Positions 42,276-51,588 of a stretch of DNA of 64,000 bases are shown piece after piece. Source of the stretch: Cyclobacteriaceae bacterium (GTDB taxonomy: Bacteria; Bacteroidota; Bacteroidia; Cytophagales; Cyclobacteriaceae); assembly GCA_019638285.1 (NCBI GenBank), contig JAHBUB010000013.1, positions 22,406 to 86,405 of the forward strand, written 5' to 3'. The translations under genes were made by a program, and so were the position numbers. Position 1 is the stretch's first letter, and every line of letters begins with the position of its first letter. The notes under the pieces were generated by a model. That model did no database searches. It saw nothing but the letters and a program-made list of their open reading frames with translations, and had not been told where the DNA came from.

Positions 42276-42725
42276 TCAACCCTCCTGTTTTTTCTTTCCC
42301 AATTTCTTTGTGAGGTATGCCTGTACCTGCTGATAATTGGAATATTCCCTCAGCCCCAAATTCAATTTGAAATTGTCATCAAAATGGATTTCCAGTTCCT
42401 TAAAGGTAGAGCTTTTGCCAGTCTTTACGATGGACTCTCTCCATCGTGTTACCTGGGTCAATGGATAATGCTTCCTGCTATTTCTAACTGAGTAGTTAAT
42501 GCTAATCTTTTCGTTACCCAATTCGATTACTTTGTAATTGATGAAAACGCGATAAGTAAGGAATAGTGAAAGTGGGGTAAGTACAATTAGTATCAGATAA
42601 GTATACCATTCTGGTTGCTGATCAGAAAGTAAATCAATCAGGCTCATGCCGATTAATACAAATGAGATGACTATGAATAGCCCAAATGAAAAAAGAGTAC
42701 TGGTAAGCGGTTTTGATACTGTCAA
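42276..42725 (-). CDS. small membrane protein with PH-like domain
   Basis: The 149-residue protein has two N-terminal membrane helices (about 10-32 and 38-60). A C-terminal beta-rich part follows (VIELGNEKISINYSVRNSRKHYPLTQVTRWRES), which resembles bacterial PH-like membrane domains. Not recognised more precisely. It lies just upstream of the tRNA-Leu pair on the same strand, but a shared transcript cannot be shown. Confidence 0.6.
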   Translation of the reverse strand: MTVSKPLTSTLFSFGLFIVISFVLIGMSLIDLLSDQQPEWYTYLILIVLTPLSLFLTYRVFINYKVIELGNEKISINYSVRNSRKHYPLTQVTRWRESIVKTGKSSTFKELEIHFDDNFKLNLGLREYSNYQQVQAYLTKKLGKKKQEG

Positions 42726-42808
42726 AATATTATGTGTTTGAGAAACAACAAAGGTAAAACTTAAACTCGTTATGTGCTTCAGTAGTATTTCAATTTGCCA
42801 ATAAAAAA

Positions 42809-42846
42809 AGAGGGCTGGCGCTTTCCAGGCAACGTCAGCCCTCTTT
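42809..42846 (-). terminator. terminator downstream of the Asp-box repeat protein
   Basis: AGAGGGCTGGCG and CGTCAGCCCTCTT form an 11-12-bp stem with one G-U pair. On the minus strand the stem runs into TTTTTTT. It lies 50 bp after the stop of the large Asp-box protein gene. Confidence 0.85.
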
Positions 42847-42895
42847 AATTTAACCTGTTAGCTCAGTAGGCCACGGTTAGTTCACTCGACAATAT

Positions 42896-45800
42896 TTAAT
42901 CTTCCCAAAGTGAAATTTGAGTACGCTTCACTTTATCACTAAATGGAGTCAACTCTTTCGTCTTAAAGTCAGCAATTGTTTTGGAATAATCAGACACTTT
43001 GATTTCTAATTTTTTCAACAGTATCATTTCAGATTCCCCCGGAGGAACCATAGGACTTAAAAAATAAAATCCCAATGACTGTAATTGTGCTTTTAAATCA
43101 TCTGTATCTCCAAGAGTTCCACTTACAGGCTTAGGTACACCTGCTGTAGCAATTTCATCAACTCTTTTTTTCAATTCAGTTGCCCCTTTTATTAAATCTT
43201 TAGATATATCGTCCTTGCGATCTTTCAGGAAGGTGGTAAGCTTGGTTAGTGAGGTTTCCATTTTCAGGAGTGACTCATAGTCTTTTCTGAAAGTGGTGAT
43301 CATTTTCATAAAGGTCTCTTTTCTTTCGAGATTGGTTTTGAATTGATCCATCGTAATTTGCATGCCTGGATCAGCAAGTATCTTTAAGGCCTGTGTAACA
43401 GAATCCTTACCCACCTTAACAGTCACGGTATACATTCCGGGAAGTGCCTCCACACCCTGAGAAAAGAATGCGGCAAATGGATCCATGGTACCTGGATAAC
43501 GGCTTGCTTCTTTTTTAAGATCCCATGCTATACGATTCACACCGGGTTGCGCACTTGCCTTTAATGACCTGAATATTTTCCCTTCACTATCTTTAATATT
43601 GATGGTCACCGAATCTTTCCCCACTTTATTTTTAGACCAATAACTGATCAATGCTCCTGTTGGCCTGTTCTCACCTGAAAATCCATCATCAGCCCCAAAG
43701 AATGTGGGCATTCCAATTACAGCCTGATATGCATCTGGCATAGTAAATAGATGTACCATTTTGTTCGTCACGCTTTTGTCCATGGCCATATCTCTTAAAG
43801 GTCGTATGTCATCCAATATGTATAGTGATCTTCCGAATGTGGCTACTGCAAGATCGTGTTCTCTTGGGTGAATAATCATATCCATCGTAGAGGCTGTTGG
43901 AAAATCTGATTTCCATTTGGTCCAGGTTACTCCGGCATCTATACTTACATACAATCCAAACTCGGTACCCAGGAATAACAAGTTGGGAGTTTTTGGATCT
44001 TGTGCAATGCTGAGTGCATATCCCCACACGCTGTCTTCATCAACCAAACGTGTCCATGTTTTTCCATAGTTGGTGGTTTTGAATACATAAGGTGTCCAGT
44101 TATTCCTGCGGTGATCATCGAATACAACGAATGCCTCACCCTTGTTATGGAGCGAAGCTTTTATTTGTGGCACCCAGGTTCCTGCAGGCACGCCTTTAAT
44201 ATTGACTACCATATTTGTCCAGGTAGCACCACCATCTCTCGTCAATTGAACATTGCCGTCATCTGTACCAACCCAGATAACACCCTTCTCGAGTGGGCTT
44301 GGTTCAATTACAATGATGGTAGTAAAGTTCTCAGCGGAAGAGTTGTCTATGGTTAAGCCTCCTGACTGACCCTGCTTTTGTTTTTCGGGGTCGTTGGTTG
44401 TTAAATCAGGAGAAATGGTTTTCCAGGCAAGGCCTTTGTTGGTACTCTTGTGGACAAACTGACTTCCTATGTATAGGGTACTGTTGTCAAATGGATCCTG
44501 TGCGATTGCCGTATTCCAGTTGAAACGTAATTTTGTATCTCCTTCAATCTGAGGCTTGATCGATTTGATCATGCCAGTCTTTTTATCGTAACGCATGAAG
44601 CTACCTCCTTGGGATAGTGAATAGCCATAGCGTGAATCGTCAAGATCGGGAAGAACATCAAACCCGTCCCCAAATCCTATGCTAGCAAAATCGGTGTTCT
44701 GAATTTTTCCAAAAATTTGCCATTTGTATGCTGGCCCAGACCATGTTCCATTGTCCTGAAGACCTCCCATTACATTGTAGGGAATTTCATTGTCTACGTT
44801 GATATGGTAAAATTGGCCCAGCGGAAGGTTATGATGGAACCTCCAGTTTTTTCCGCGATCCATGCTGGCGTAAAGACCACCATCGTTGCCATCCAGGATG
44901 TGATTTGGATTTTTTGGATTGATCCAAAACGCATGATGATCGCTGTGAACGCCAAGCGGCCCCATGAGATCAGTAAAATTCTTACCTCCATCCTCACTCA
45001 CGGTGATATTCGTAAATACATTGTAAACCCTGTTCTCATTGGTTGGGTCTACCCTTAAGTCGGAATAATAAAATGGACGATCGCCTACATTCTTATCGGC
45101 AGTCATTTTCCAATTGTTGCCGCCATCATTGGATCTGTATAATGCAGTGGCTTTACTTTCTATGAGTGCATACACCACGTCAGGATTACTTTTTGCAAAG
45201 GCAACTCCTATACGCCCCAATTCCCCTTTTGGTAAACCATTTTTCTCATCTTTCTTTACCCAGTTTTTTCCACCATCAATAGTTATATACAAACCTGAAC
45301 CCGGTCCGCCAGAATTCATAAACCAGGGCCATCTTTGGTATTCCCACATGGCCACAATGATTTTATTGGGATTTGAGGGATCCATCACCATATCAGCGAC
45401 ACCGGTAGAGTTATTGACAAATAAAATTTTGTTCCATGTTTTTCCGCCATCTGTTGTTTTATAAACACCTCTATCGGCTGTGGGGCTCCAGGCTGTACCG
45501 ATTGCGCCAATGTAAACAACATCCGGATTGGTGGGGTCAATGATTACCCTATGGATGTTGCGGGTGTTGTCAAGCCCCAAATGTTCCCATGTTGCCCCTC
45601 CATCAATAGACTTGTACACCCCGTTTCCACTACTCTGACTGTTCCTGGGATTTCCTTCACCAGTACCAACATAGAGGATACTGGGATTTTTTTGGTAAAC
45701 CGTGACATCACCGATGGAGTGAACCTTCTGACCTTCAAAGATGGGCTTGAAATTGATTCCGCCATTTTCAGATTTCCAGAGTCCACCGGATGCCGAGCCC

Positions 45801-45991
45801 ACAAATATTTGTGAAGGATCATCATCCAGTACTTCAATGGCCGTGACACGTCCGCTCATTCCGGCCGGTCCAATGCTTCTAAATTTTAAACCCCCGAGTT
45901 TATCCATATCCAGTTTTTGACCCAGCAGTAGCGTGGTTGTGAAAAACAGGAGCAGGGGCAACACTATCTTGCTGTAGTTGTTCTTATTCAT
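42896..45991 (-). CDS. large exported VPS10/sortilin-type Asp-box repeat protein
   Basis: This 1031-residue exported protein has a signal peptide ending TLLLGQ and about ten Asp-box (BNR) turns of the form S/T-x-D-x-G-x-x-W. Examples are SIDGGATWEHL, TTDGGKTWNKI, TIDGGKNWVKK, TRDGGATWTNM and SIDAGVTWTKW. They form a beta-propeller over about residues 30-700, and a helical C-terminal part (about 870-1010) follows. Proteins of this type are often labelled glycosyl hydrolase, but the active-site residues of sialidases are not evident. It is 12 bp downstream of an M20 peptidase gene, suggesting joint peptide processing. Confidence 0.82.
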   Translation of the reverse strand: MNKNNYSKIVLPLLLFFTTTLLLGQKLDMDKLGGLKFRSIGPAGMSGRVTAIEVLDDDPSQIFVGSASGGLWKSENGGINFKPIFEGQKVHSIGDVTVYQKNPSILYVGTGEGNPRNSQSSGNGVYKSIDGGATWEHLGLDNTRNIHRVIIDPTNPDVVYIGAIGTAWSPTADRGVYKTTDGGKTWNKILFVNNSTGVADMVMDPSNPNKIIVAMWEYQRWPWFMNSGGPGSGLYITIDGGKNWVKKDEKNGLPKGELGRIGVAFAKSNPDVVYALIESKATALYRSNDGGNNWKMTADKNVGDRPFYYSDLRVDPTNENRVYNVFTNITVSEDGGKNFTDLMGPLGVHSDHHAFWINPKNPNHILDGNDGGLYASMDRGKNWRFHHNLPLGQFYHINVDNEIPYNVMGGLQDNGTWSGPAYKWQIFGKIQNTDFASIGFGDGFDVLPDLDDSRYGYSLSQGGSFMRYDKKTGMIKSIKPQIEGDTKLRFNWNTAIAQDPFDNSTLYIGSQFVHKSTNKGLAWKTISPDLTTNDPEKQKQGQSGGLTIDNSSAENFTTIIVIEPSPLEKGVIWVGTDDGNVQLTRDGGATWTNMVVNIKGVPAGTWVPQIKASLHNKGEAFVVFDDHRRNNWTPYVFKTTNYGKTWTRLVDEDSVWGYALSIAQDPKTPNLLFLGTEFGLYVSIDAGVTWTKWKSDFPTASTMDMIIHPREHDLAVATFGRSLYILDDIRPLRDMAMDKSVTNKMVHLFTMPDAYQAVIGMPTFFGADDGFSGENRPTGALISYWSKNKVGKDSVTINIKDSEGKIFRSLKASAQPGVNRIAWDLKKEASRYPGTMDPFAAFFSQGVEALPGMYTVTVKVGKDSVTQALKILADPGMQITMDQFKTNLERKETFMKMITTFRKDYESLLKMETSLTKLTTFLKDRKDDISKDLIKGATELKKRVDEIATAGVPKPVSGTLGDTDDLKAQLQSLGFYFLSPMVPPGESEMILLKKLEIKVSDYSKTIADFKTKELTPFSDKVKRTQISLWED

Positions 45992-46003
45992 GATTAATTG
46001 ATT

Positions 46004-47449
46004 TTAATTATTATATGTGTTCGCGTTTTTAATAAGCTGATGCACGAATTGAACGCACTCTTTTAAATAATCTGTCTTGATACGTTCATTTATACCGTGC
46101 GCTCCACCTTCATCTACTTTTGAAAAATGCCATGGATAGAACCGATAGACATTATCAGATATAGCGTAAAAATGTTTTGAATCTGTTCCGCCACCAATTA
46201 ATCCGGGAACAACCACTGCTTCTGGATAAAGTTGTTTGATTGTTTTCTCAATTATCCGGAATCCCTCCACATCCACCTCTGATACTGGTGAGGGCTCATT
46301 GATATCGCTTACCACCTTAATGGTAATTTGATCGTTATCCACCACATCGATAATATGTTGCTTAACCGTCTCGGATGTTTCTCCTGGTAAAATTCTGAAG
46401 TTAACAGTGGCTTTTGCTACTGTCGGAATTACATTGTCCTTTATGCCGCTATTGAAAATAGTTGGTGCGGTGGTGGTTCGGGCTGTAAATCCTTCAAGGA
46501 TCAAATTTTTGAATAACCAGGGGTTGGAAAAAACCAATTTCATACCAAATGGTAATTCAGGCCCGAGGTATGCTATTTGTTGATCAAGCGGACTTACCAT
46601 TTTAAAATCCAGTTGATTTTGCTCAAGGTCATATATGGCCTTGGCCAACATGCCTATGGTGTTCTTAGCAGGGGGATTGGATGAATGCCCACCACCAGTT
46701 TCAATAGCCAACTCATAAGAGACGAATCCTTTTTCTGCTACATTCACCATTGCCATGGGCTTTGACAACCCAGGCACCAGACCTTCTACAATTAGGCCAC
46801 CTTCGTCAATGGTAAACAAGGCCTGAACATTTTGTGAAGCCAGGTATTTTGAAATCTCCAGTGCTCCATCATGTCCACCTAATTCTTCGTCATGTCCAAA
46901 TGCAAGATAAATGGTGCGTGACGGTTTATAGCCTTCTGCAATTAATCTTTCCACCGCTTCCATAATCCCAATCAGGCTGGATTTATCATCTAAACTTCCC
47001 CGTCCCCAAAGGACTCCTTCTTTTATGGCCCCGGAGAAAGGAGGTTCTTGCCACTTATCTTTGGTGGGCTCATCGATAGGCACCACGTCTTGATGTGACA
47101 TAAGGATAATGGGTTTTAGTTTTGGATCCGTTCCTTCCCACGTATAAAGCAGGCTGTACTTATTTATAATCTTCCTGTTTAGCACTGAATCGATTAAGGG
47201 ATAAGTCTCCTGCAAAAAATTTCTAAACCTGATAAAGACAGCTGAATCTGGCTCAGTTTCCAGGTTATAGGAAATGGTAGGAATTTGTACGGCTTTAGAA
47301 AAATTATCCAATACTTCATCTCCCACAACAATGGGTGTGACGGGGTCAACCTTAATTTGTTTTGACGAGGAGGTGACCGTATTGAACAACAATACAACTA
47401 CCAGGATGAGAAAGAGACCCAGAATCGAGAGTAAAATTTTCTTTATCAT
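46004..47449 (-). CDS. M20-family zinc carboxypeptidase (PM20D1-like)
   Basis: This 481-residue metallopeptidase has an N-terminal signal anchor (MIKKILLSILGLFLILVVVLLF). Metal ligands are visible in ILMSHQDVVPI, GRGSLDDKSSL, DEELGGHDGA and, near the end, GGGTDSKHF. The central dimerisation domain contains GGGHSSNPPAKNTIG. The frame is open to 47524, but the ATG at 47449 gives a standard membrane start. It is upstream of the Asp-box protein in the same operon. The substrate is unknown; the family includes N-acyl amino-acid hydrolases. Confidence 0.9.
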   Translation of the reverse strand: MIKKILLSILGLFLILVVVLLFNTVTSSSKQIKVDPVTPIVVGDEVLDNFSKAVQIPTISYNLETEPDSAVFIRFRNFLQETYPLIDSVLNRKIINKYSLLYTWEGTDPKLKPIILMSHQDVVPIDEPTKDKWQEPPFSGAIKEGVLWGRGSLDDKSSLIGIMEAVERLIAEGYKPSRTIYLAFGHDEELGGHDGALEISKYLASQNVQALFTIDEGGLIVEGLVPGLSKPMAMVNVAEKGFVSYELAIETGGGHSSNPPAKNTIGMLAKAIYDLEQNQLDFKMVSPLDQQIAYLGPELPFGMKLVFSNPWLFKNLILEGFTARTTTAPTIFNSGIKDNVIPTVAKATVNFRILPGETSETVKQHIIDVVDNDQITIKVVSDINEPSPVSEVDVEGFRIIEKTIKQLYPEAVVVPGLIGGGTDSKHFYAISDNVYRFYPWHFSKVDEGGAHGINERIKTDYLKECVQFVHQLIKNANTYNN

Positions 47450-47726
47450 AAGGCTTAACGGTTGACTTTTTCTTTGTGATGCTTCTTGATTTTGATTGAC
47501 GAATGAAAATAAGAAAAAAACCATTTCTCTATAGGGATTTAGGCAAAATGCTTGATTTTCGTCTATTACATAATAATGTAGAGTTGGTTAAATTAATGAC
47601 AGTTCTTGTAGGTGAGAATTATATTCCCTGTTTTAAATTTTATGTAGTTTTTACCCCTTAATGGCTTGGGATGTCATGCTTAATTTATCCACATTGGATA
47701 GTTATTGAAAGGAGGTAGCGAATACG

Positions 47727-47834
47727 ATGAAAGTTGTTACTTTAGTTGAAGCCAGTATTGTGCAGTTCAGAACTTTTCAATTGGCATTACAGTTCTCAAA
47801 CAAAATCATTCTTCATGCCACCAGTTGTAGATAA
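47727..47834 (+). CDS. possible 35-codon upstream frame overlapping the crp gene
   Basis: An ATG at 47727 preceded by AAAGGAGG opens a 35-codon frame that ends 20 bp inside the Crp/Fnr gene in another frame. Strong Shine-Dalgarno sequences are unusual in Bacteroidota, which draws attention. It could be a leader frame affecting translation of the regulator. The rest of the 365-bp interval 47450-47814 shows nothing else I can name. Confidence 0.25.
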   Translation: MKVVTLVEASIVQFRTFQLALQFSNKIILHATSCR

Positions 47835-48441
47835 TCCATTAATCAGTAAGAACCTTTTAGAGAAGCTTAAAAATGAGGGGACGTTAAGGATATTTGAGCC
47901 CGATTCAGTTATCATTGATGAAAATGACTATATAAAGAGCGTCCCCATTGTATTGTCGGGATCTATCAAGGTGCTTAAGATTGACGAAGAGGGTAAGGAG
48001 GTTTTGTTGTATTACATCAAGCCCGGTGAAAGCTGTGTGATGTCTTTTCTTGGTGCCACTTGCAACCAAACAAGTAAAATCAAGGCCATTGTAGAAGAGA
48101 AAGCAGAAATATTGATGTTGCCTGTTCATAAATCGTTTGAACTCATAAAGGACAACCCCGCTTGGCTTGAATTTATTTTTCAATTGTATAACAGACGATT
48201 TGAAGAACTGCTGGAGGTAGTCAATTCAGTAGTTTTTCAACATGTGGATGATCGGTTGTGGGATTTACTTAAAAAGAAAGTGAAAATGCTAAAGACGCAT
48301 GAGTTAACCATTACACATCAGCAACTGGCAGATGAATTAGGGACAGCCAGAGAAGTGGTTTCCCGATTGTTGAAACAATTGGAAAAAAATGATCAAGTCA
48401 AACTTTCCAGAAATAAAGTTGTAGTACTTGCAGTGGTGTGA
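47815..48441 (+). CDS. Crp/Fnr-family transcriptional regulator
   Basis: This 208-residue regulator has an N-terminal cyclic-nucleotide-type effector barrel (SVPIVLSGSIKVLKIDEEGKEVLLYYIKPGESC) and a C-terminal winged helix (LTITHQQLADELGTAREVVSRLLKQLE). It lacks an Fnr-type cluster of N-terminal cysteines, although two Cys occur in SCVMSFLGATC; these may be redox-active. The ATG at 47815 was chosen because the barrel begins soon after. An ideal TGTGA-N6-TCACA site lies 234 bp downstream, before the peroxiredoxin gene. Confidence 0.9.
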   Translation: MPPVVDNPLISKNLLEKLKNEGTLRIFEPDSVIIDENDYIKSVPIVLSGSIKVLKIDEEGKEVLLYYIKPGESCVMSFLGATCNQTSKIKAIVEEKAEILMLPVHKSFELIKDNPAWLEFIFQLYNRRFEELLEVVNSVVFQHVDDRLWDLLKKKVKMLKTHELTITHQQLADELGTAREVVSRLLKQLEKNDQVKLSRNKVVVLAVV

Positions 48442-48674
48442 CCTAATACTTGGTTATAAAGGATAATAAGAACTTCTACTCCTGCGAATAATCAGTTGTC
48501 TATAGCTCAACTTTGATGGATTGTTACAAGAGCTTGCCCCTGGCTTCTCTTTGCACAGATTGGTGGGGGAAAAATTGCCCCACTATGCGTTTTTCAAGCC
48601 TCTAACTCTGTATAAGCGTATATTTTACTTTATATGTGCACGTATTAATCTCATTTAAATAATTTTTCGCCCGA

Positions 48675-48690
48675 TGTGATAATAATCACA
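48675..48690. promoter_or_regulatory. Crp/Fnr-type binding site before peroxiredoxin
   Basis: TGTGATAATAATCACA is a perfect palindromic match to TGTGA-N6-TCACA. It lies 70 bp before the peroxiredoxin gene and after the crp-like gene, within a 318-bp intergenic region. The only other feature of that region is a small GTGGGG/CCCCAC hairpin near 48565-48585. Confidence 0.7.
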
Positions 48691-48759
48691 AACATTGATT
48701 GAATTGCTTCGGTTATTTGTAGTAGAATAAAAAAGGCAACACTTTCTAAACACACAAAA

Positions 48760-49407
48760 ATGGAAATGATTGAAACGACACAGATGCCACGAATAGGTGA
48801 TAAAGCCCCTGATTTTGAGGCGACAACAACTATAGGCCAAATTAAATTTTCTGAATATATTAAGAATAGTTGGACACTGCTGTTTTCTCACCCTGCTGAC
48901 TTTACGCCAGTATGCACTACTGAGATGTCGGGATTTGCGACTGAGCAAAAATATTTTGAGGATAAGAACACTAAACTGATTGGTTTAAGTATCGACAGTA
49001 TTCACTCGCACATTGCTTGGGTAAATAATGTGAGAGAAAAAACCGGAGTATATATGAGATTCCCCATCATTGCAGATATTGACATGAAGGTGGCAAAGTT
49101 ATATGGGATGCTTCAGCCTGGAGAAAGTGAGACTGCCGCAGTGCGTGCAGTTTTCTTCATCGATCCTCAAGGAAAAATTCGCCTTATTATGTATTACCCA
49201 CTTAATGTAGGGCGTAATATGGATGAAATCAAACGTGCTTTGGAAGCACTACAAACTTCAGATAAACACAAGGTTTCCATGCCATTGAATTGGAGACCTG
49301 GAGATAAAGTAATTGCGCCCCCACCAAAAACTCTGGATGCACTTGATGAACGATTGGAAAGTAAACTTGAAATGGTTGATTTCTACTTAGCTAAAAAATC
49401 ACTATAG
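48760..49407 (+). CDS. 1-Cys peroxiredoxin (Prx6 type)
   Basis: This thiol peroxidase reduces hydrogen peroxide and organic peroxides. The peroxidatic Cys52 lies in PADFTPVCTTEM, and the extended C-terminal domain (about 165-215) with NWRPGDKVIAPPP marks the Prx6/1-Cys class. No resolving cysteine is apparent. The length of 215 residues is typical. It has its own promoter region with a Crp-type site and ends at a terminator, so it is monocistronic. Confidence 0.94.
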   Translation: MEMIETTQMPRIGDKAPDFEATTTIGQIKFSEYIKNSWTLLFSHPADFTPVCTTEMSGFATEQKYFEDKNTKLIGLSIDSIHSHIAWVNNVREKTGVYMRFPIIADIDMKVAKLYGMLQPGESETAAVRAVFFIDPQGKIRLIMYYPLNVGRNMDEIKRALEALQTSDKHKVSMPLNWRPGDKVIAPPPKTLDALDERLESKLEMVDFYLAKKSL

Positions 49408-49455
49408 CTAAAACATGAACTGGTTTTAAAGAAGTTGTGAGATATTGATTGATTG

Positions 49456-49484
49456 GCACTTCCGATATGGTTATCGGAATGTGC
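49456..49484. terminator. strong hairpin after peroxiredoxin
   Basis: GCACTTCCGATA and TATCGGAA-T-GTGC pair with a one-base bulge around a four-base loop. It has no T run of its own and stands just before the terminator at 49493. It may act in mRNA stability or for the convergent gene. Confidence 0.5.
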
Positions 49485-49492
49485 TTGGGTTT

Positions 49493-49525
49493 AACAGGTA
49501 GTCTGAAAAGGCTGCCTGTTTTTTT
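49493..49525 (+). terminator. terminator of the peroxiredoxin gene
   Basis: AACAGGTAG and CTGCCTGTT form a nearly perfect 9-bp stem followed immediately by TTTTT. The T run touches the stop codon of the convergent transporter gene. Confidence 0.8.
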
Positions 49526-50432
49526 ATGAGCTCTTATTGTTTTTGCCTAGCAACACCAACAGAACACCTCCTACAATTATTGCAGAACTGACAATTTGTA
49601 CCATCAAAACTTGCTCATTAAGAATTAGGGCTGCAAAAAGTGCGCTGAATATAGGAAGCGTATTGTAAATGGTTGCAGCTTTTGTAGAACCTATTTCCAC
49701 GATTGACTTATTCCATAAGTAATATGAAATTATGGATGGGCCAACACCTATATAAATAAATTGAAAAGTAGAGGAGGTTGAGAATCTTAACGATGCGTCT
49801 GAGTTCATTAATTCTATTATAAAAAATGGCGTTAACATTAAAATACCCAATATGAACGTGGCCGATACAAATGAAAGATTACCTATGGCAGGATTTTTTT
49901 TTCTTAGCAGTGAGGAGTAGAAGGCAAAAATGCTGGCAGCTCCTGCCATTAATAAATCCCCTTTGTTAAATTCCAGTTCAAGAATTTTTTCGGGGCTTCC
50001 CTTTGAAAGCAATGCCAGTAAACCGACAATAAGAACTACGAATCCAATAGCTTGGTTCAGTGTAATGGTTTCCCTATAAAAAAACCAATTGAACAGAACT
50101 ACGTATATGGGAGCGGTAATTGCAAAGAGCGATAAATTAAATGCGGAAGTAGTGTGGGCAGCAAGATATATTAATGTATTAAATACCGTAACACCTGTAA
50201 ATGACAACACAATCATGAGTCGCCATTGGGCCATTAACATGGTGAAGTCTCGCTTTAAATGGGGGAGTGCAATAGGAAGAATGACTACGGTAGCAATAAG
50301 CCATCTAAAGAATGAAATCGATACAGGAGAATAGGTGGCGTTTAAATCACGAGCTACGATGAAATTACCTGACCATACAATGGTTGCCAACAGAGCAAGT
50401 AAGTATCCGGTTTGTACTGTGGAATTCCTCAT
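49524..50432 (-). CDS. EamA/DMT-family transporter
   Basis: This 302-residue inner-membrane protein has ten predicted helices in two EamA repeats. Typical repeat motifs are WSGNFIVARDL in the first and SYYLWNKSIVEIGSTKAATI in the second. The family exports amino acids, purines or other small metabolites; the substrate cannot be told here. It stands alone, convergent with peroxiredoxin. Confidence 0.9.
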   Translation of the reverse strand: MRNSTVQTGYLLALLATIVWSGNFIVARDLNATYSPVSISFFRWLIATVVILPIALPHLKRDFTMLMAQWRLMIVLSFTGVTVFNTLIYLAAHTTSAFNLSLFAITAPIYVVLFNWFFYRETITLNQAIGFVVLIVGLLALLSKGSPEKILELEFNKGDLLMAGAASIFAFYSSLLRKKNPAIGNLSFVSATFILGILMLTPFFIIELMNSDASLRFSTSSTFQFIYIGVGPSIISYYLWNKSIVEIGSTKAATIYNTLPIFSALFAALILNEQVLMVQIVSSAIIVGGVLLVLLGKNNKSS

Positions 50433-50640
50433 GGATTAAGTTCTGCATCAAAGATGATCAATTTTAGAAGTAACTGAAATTGTGCGAACTAAAAACAAAA
50501 ACCCAATTATTAGAATACGGAAGGTGAGCTAAAAAGAATAACTTATCCCCTCAGCCTGGTATTACCCCCTTGTATTCTTTTACAAGGAAGTAATTTTTTG
50601 CATCTTGCGCGCGAAATTAACTGACAAGTGTCCGATTGCT

Positions 50641-51129
50641 ATGGCATTATTAGAAAAACAATTATATGTGAAGAAGTCTACCTTGCCTGGAGCAGGGAAG
50701 GGATTGTTCACAAAGAAGAAAATTGAAAAAGGAACTCGGATCGTTGAGTACAAGGGTGAGATACTAACCTGGAAAGAGGTTAAGGAGTTGGCAGATGACC
50801 GTAATGGATACGTTTTCCATATTAATAATAAACGATGTATTGATGCCTGGAATTATAAAAAGGCATTTGGACGATATGCCAATGATGCAAGAGGGATTGG
50901 CCGCATTAAAGGATTAAAAACCAACGCAGAGTATGTAATTAGTGATGATAAGCAAAAATGCTTTATCGAAGCCACTAGAGATATACCTGCCTGGTCAGAG
51001 ATTTTTGTAGAGTATGGAGCAGATTATTGGAAAGTGATGCGTGAGAATCTCAAAATTGATCAGGAATGGGAGAAGAAGAATGGAAAGAAAGCAAAGTTGC
51101 CTCACCACAAGGCAACTAAGCGAAAGTAG
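50641..51129 (+). CDS. SET-domain protein (putative lysine methyltransferase)
   Basis: This 162-residue protein is a bare SET domain. Hallmarks are KSTLPGAGKGLFTKKKIEKGT, GRYANDARG (in place of the usual NH-S pattern) and a C-terminal EIFVEYGADYW (E-x-x-x-x-Y). It would use SAM to methylate lysine on a protein. The ATG at 50641 was chosen; an upstream frame from 50605 adds 12 unlikely residues. The very basic tail (KKNGKKAKLPHHKATKRK) may contact nucleic acid or be self-methylated. The target is unknown. Confidence 0.85.
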   Translation: MALLEKQLYVKKSTLPGAGKGLFTKKKIEKGTRIVEYKGEILTWKEVKELADDRNGYVFHINNKRCIDAWNYKKAFGRYANDARGIGRIKGLKTNAEYVISDDKQKCFIEATRDIPAWSEIFVEYGADYWKVMRENLKIDQEWEKKNGKKAKLPHHKATKRK

Positions 51130-51135
51130 TATAAA

Positions 51136-51588
51136 CTAATTTTTACTGGCCTCCTCTTTGGCTTGTTCCAATGCATTAATCATTGTCTGATTCACTTCCT
51201 TGATTTTCTCTATTTCAGATTCCAAGTAGGCACGAGCTTGCTCTTCATCTGTTGAATCAGGTAGAGGATTAAATTGATGCATCCAGCCCATCATTGCGTT
51301 GTTAGCAGAGTCAAGTACCAGAATTATATGTTCAAGAGCTTCTTTTCTTTCCTTTACTAGGTCTGGCGAATTGGCAATTTTCTCCTGAAGCTGAGATTTA
51401 ATCTTATAAATATCTTCCATTTTGGGCATTGCCTCGTCATGGAGGTTCATTACCTGATCATAAAGTGCCTGGTTGGGATTGTCATTCCCCTCCGCATCAT
51501 TCCCCTCCGCATCACCCTGATTAGAAGGTTTTCCACAGGCCGCAAGCACTACTAAAAACAGGATTAAAAGCTTGTAAGTCAGTTTCAT
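51136..51588 (-). CDS. small helical lipoprotein, function unknown
   Basis: A 150-residue protein with a lipoprotein signal (ILFLVVLAAC) is followed by a short tandem repeat (DAEGN twice) and long amphipathic helices rich in Glu and Lys. It contains NNAMMGWMHQFNPLPD. The ATG at 51588 fits the signal; the upstream extension does not. It converges on the SET gene with a 6-bp gap. Family not recognised beyond similarity to small Bacteroidota viral-A-type or periplasmic helical proteins. Confidence 0.7.
   Translation of the reverse strand: MKLTYKLLILFLVVLAACGKPSNQGDAEGNDAEGNDNPNQALYDQVMNLHDEAMPKMEDIYKIKSQLQEKIANSPDLVKERKEALEHIILVLDSANNAMMGWMHQFNPLPDSTDEEQARAYLESEIEKIKEVNQTMINALEQAKEEASKN

Noticed and set aside
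45551-45814. Plus-strand frames inside the Asp-box protein
   Set aside because: They repeat with the Asp-box period on the other strand and are artefacts of the repeats.
51466-51517. CRISPR-like or minisatellite repeat at the lipoprotein N-terminus
   Set aside because: It is only two copies of a short in-frame repeat encoding DAEGN, typical of lipoprotein linkers.
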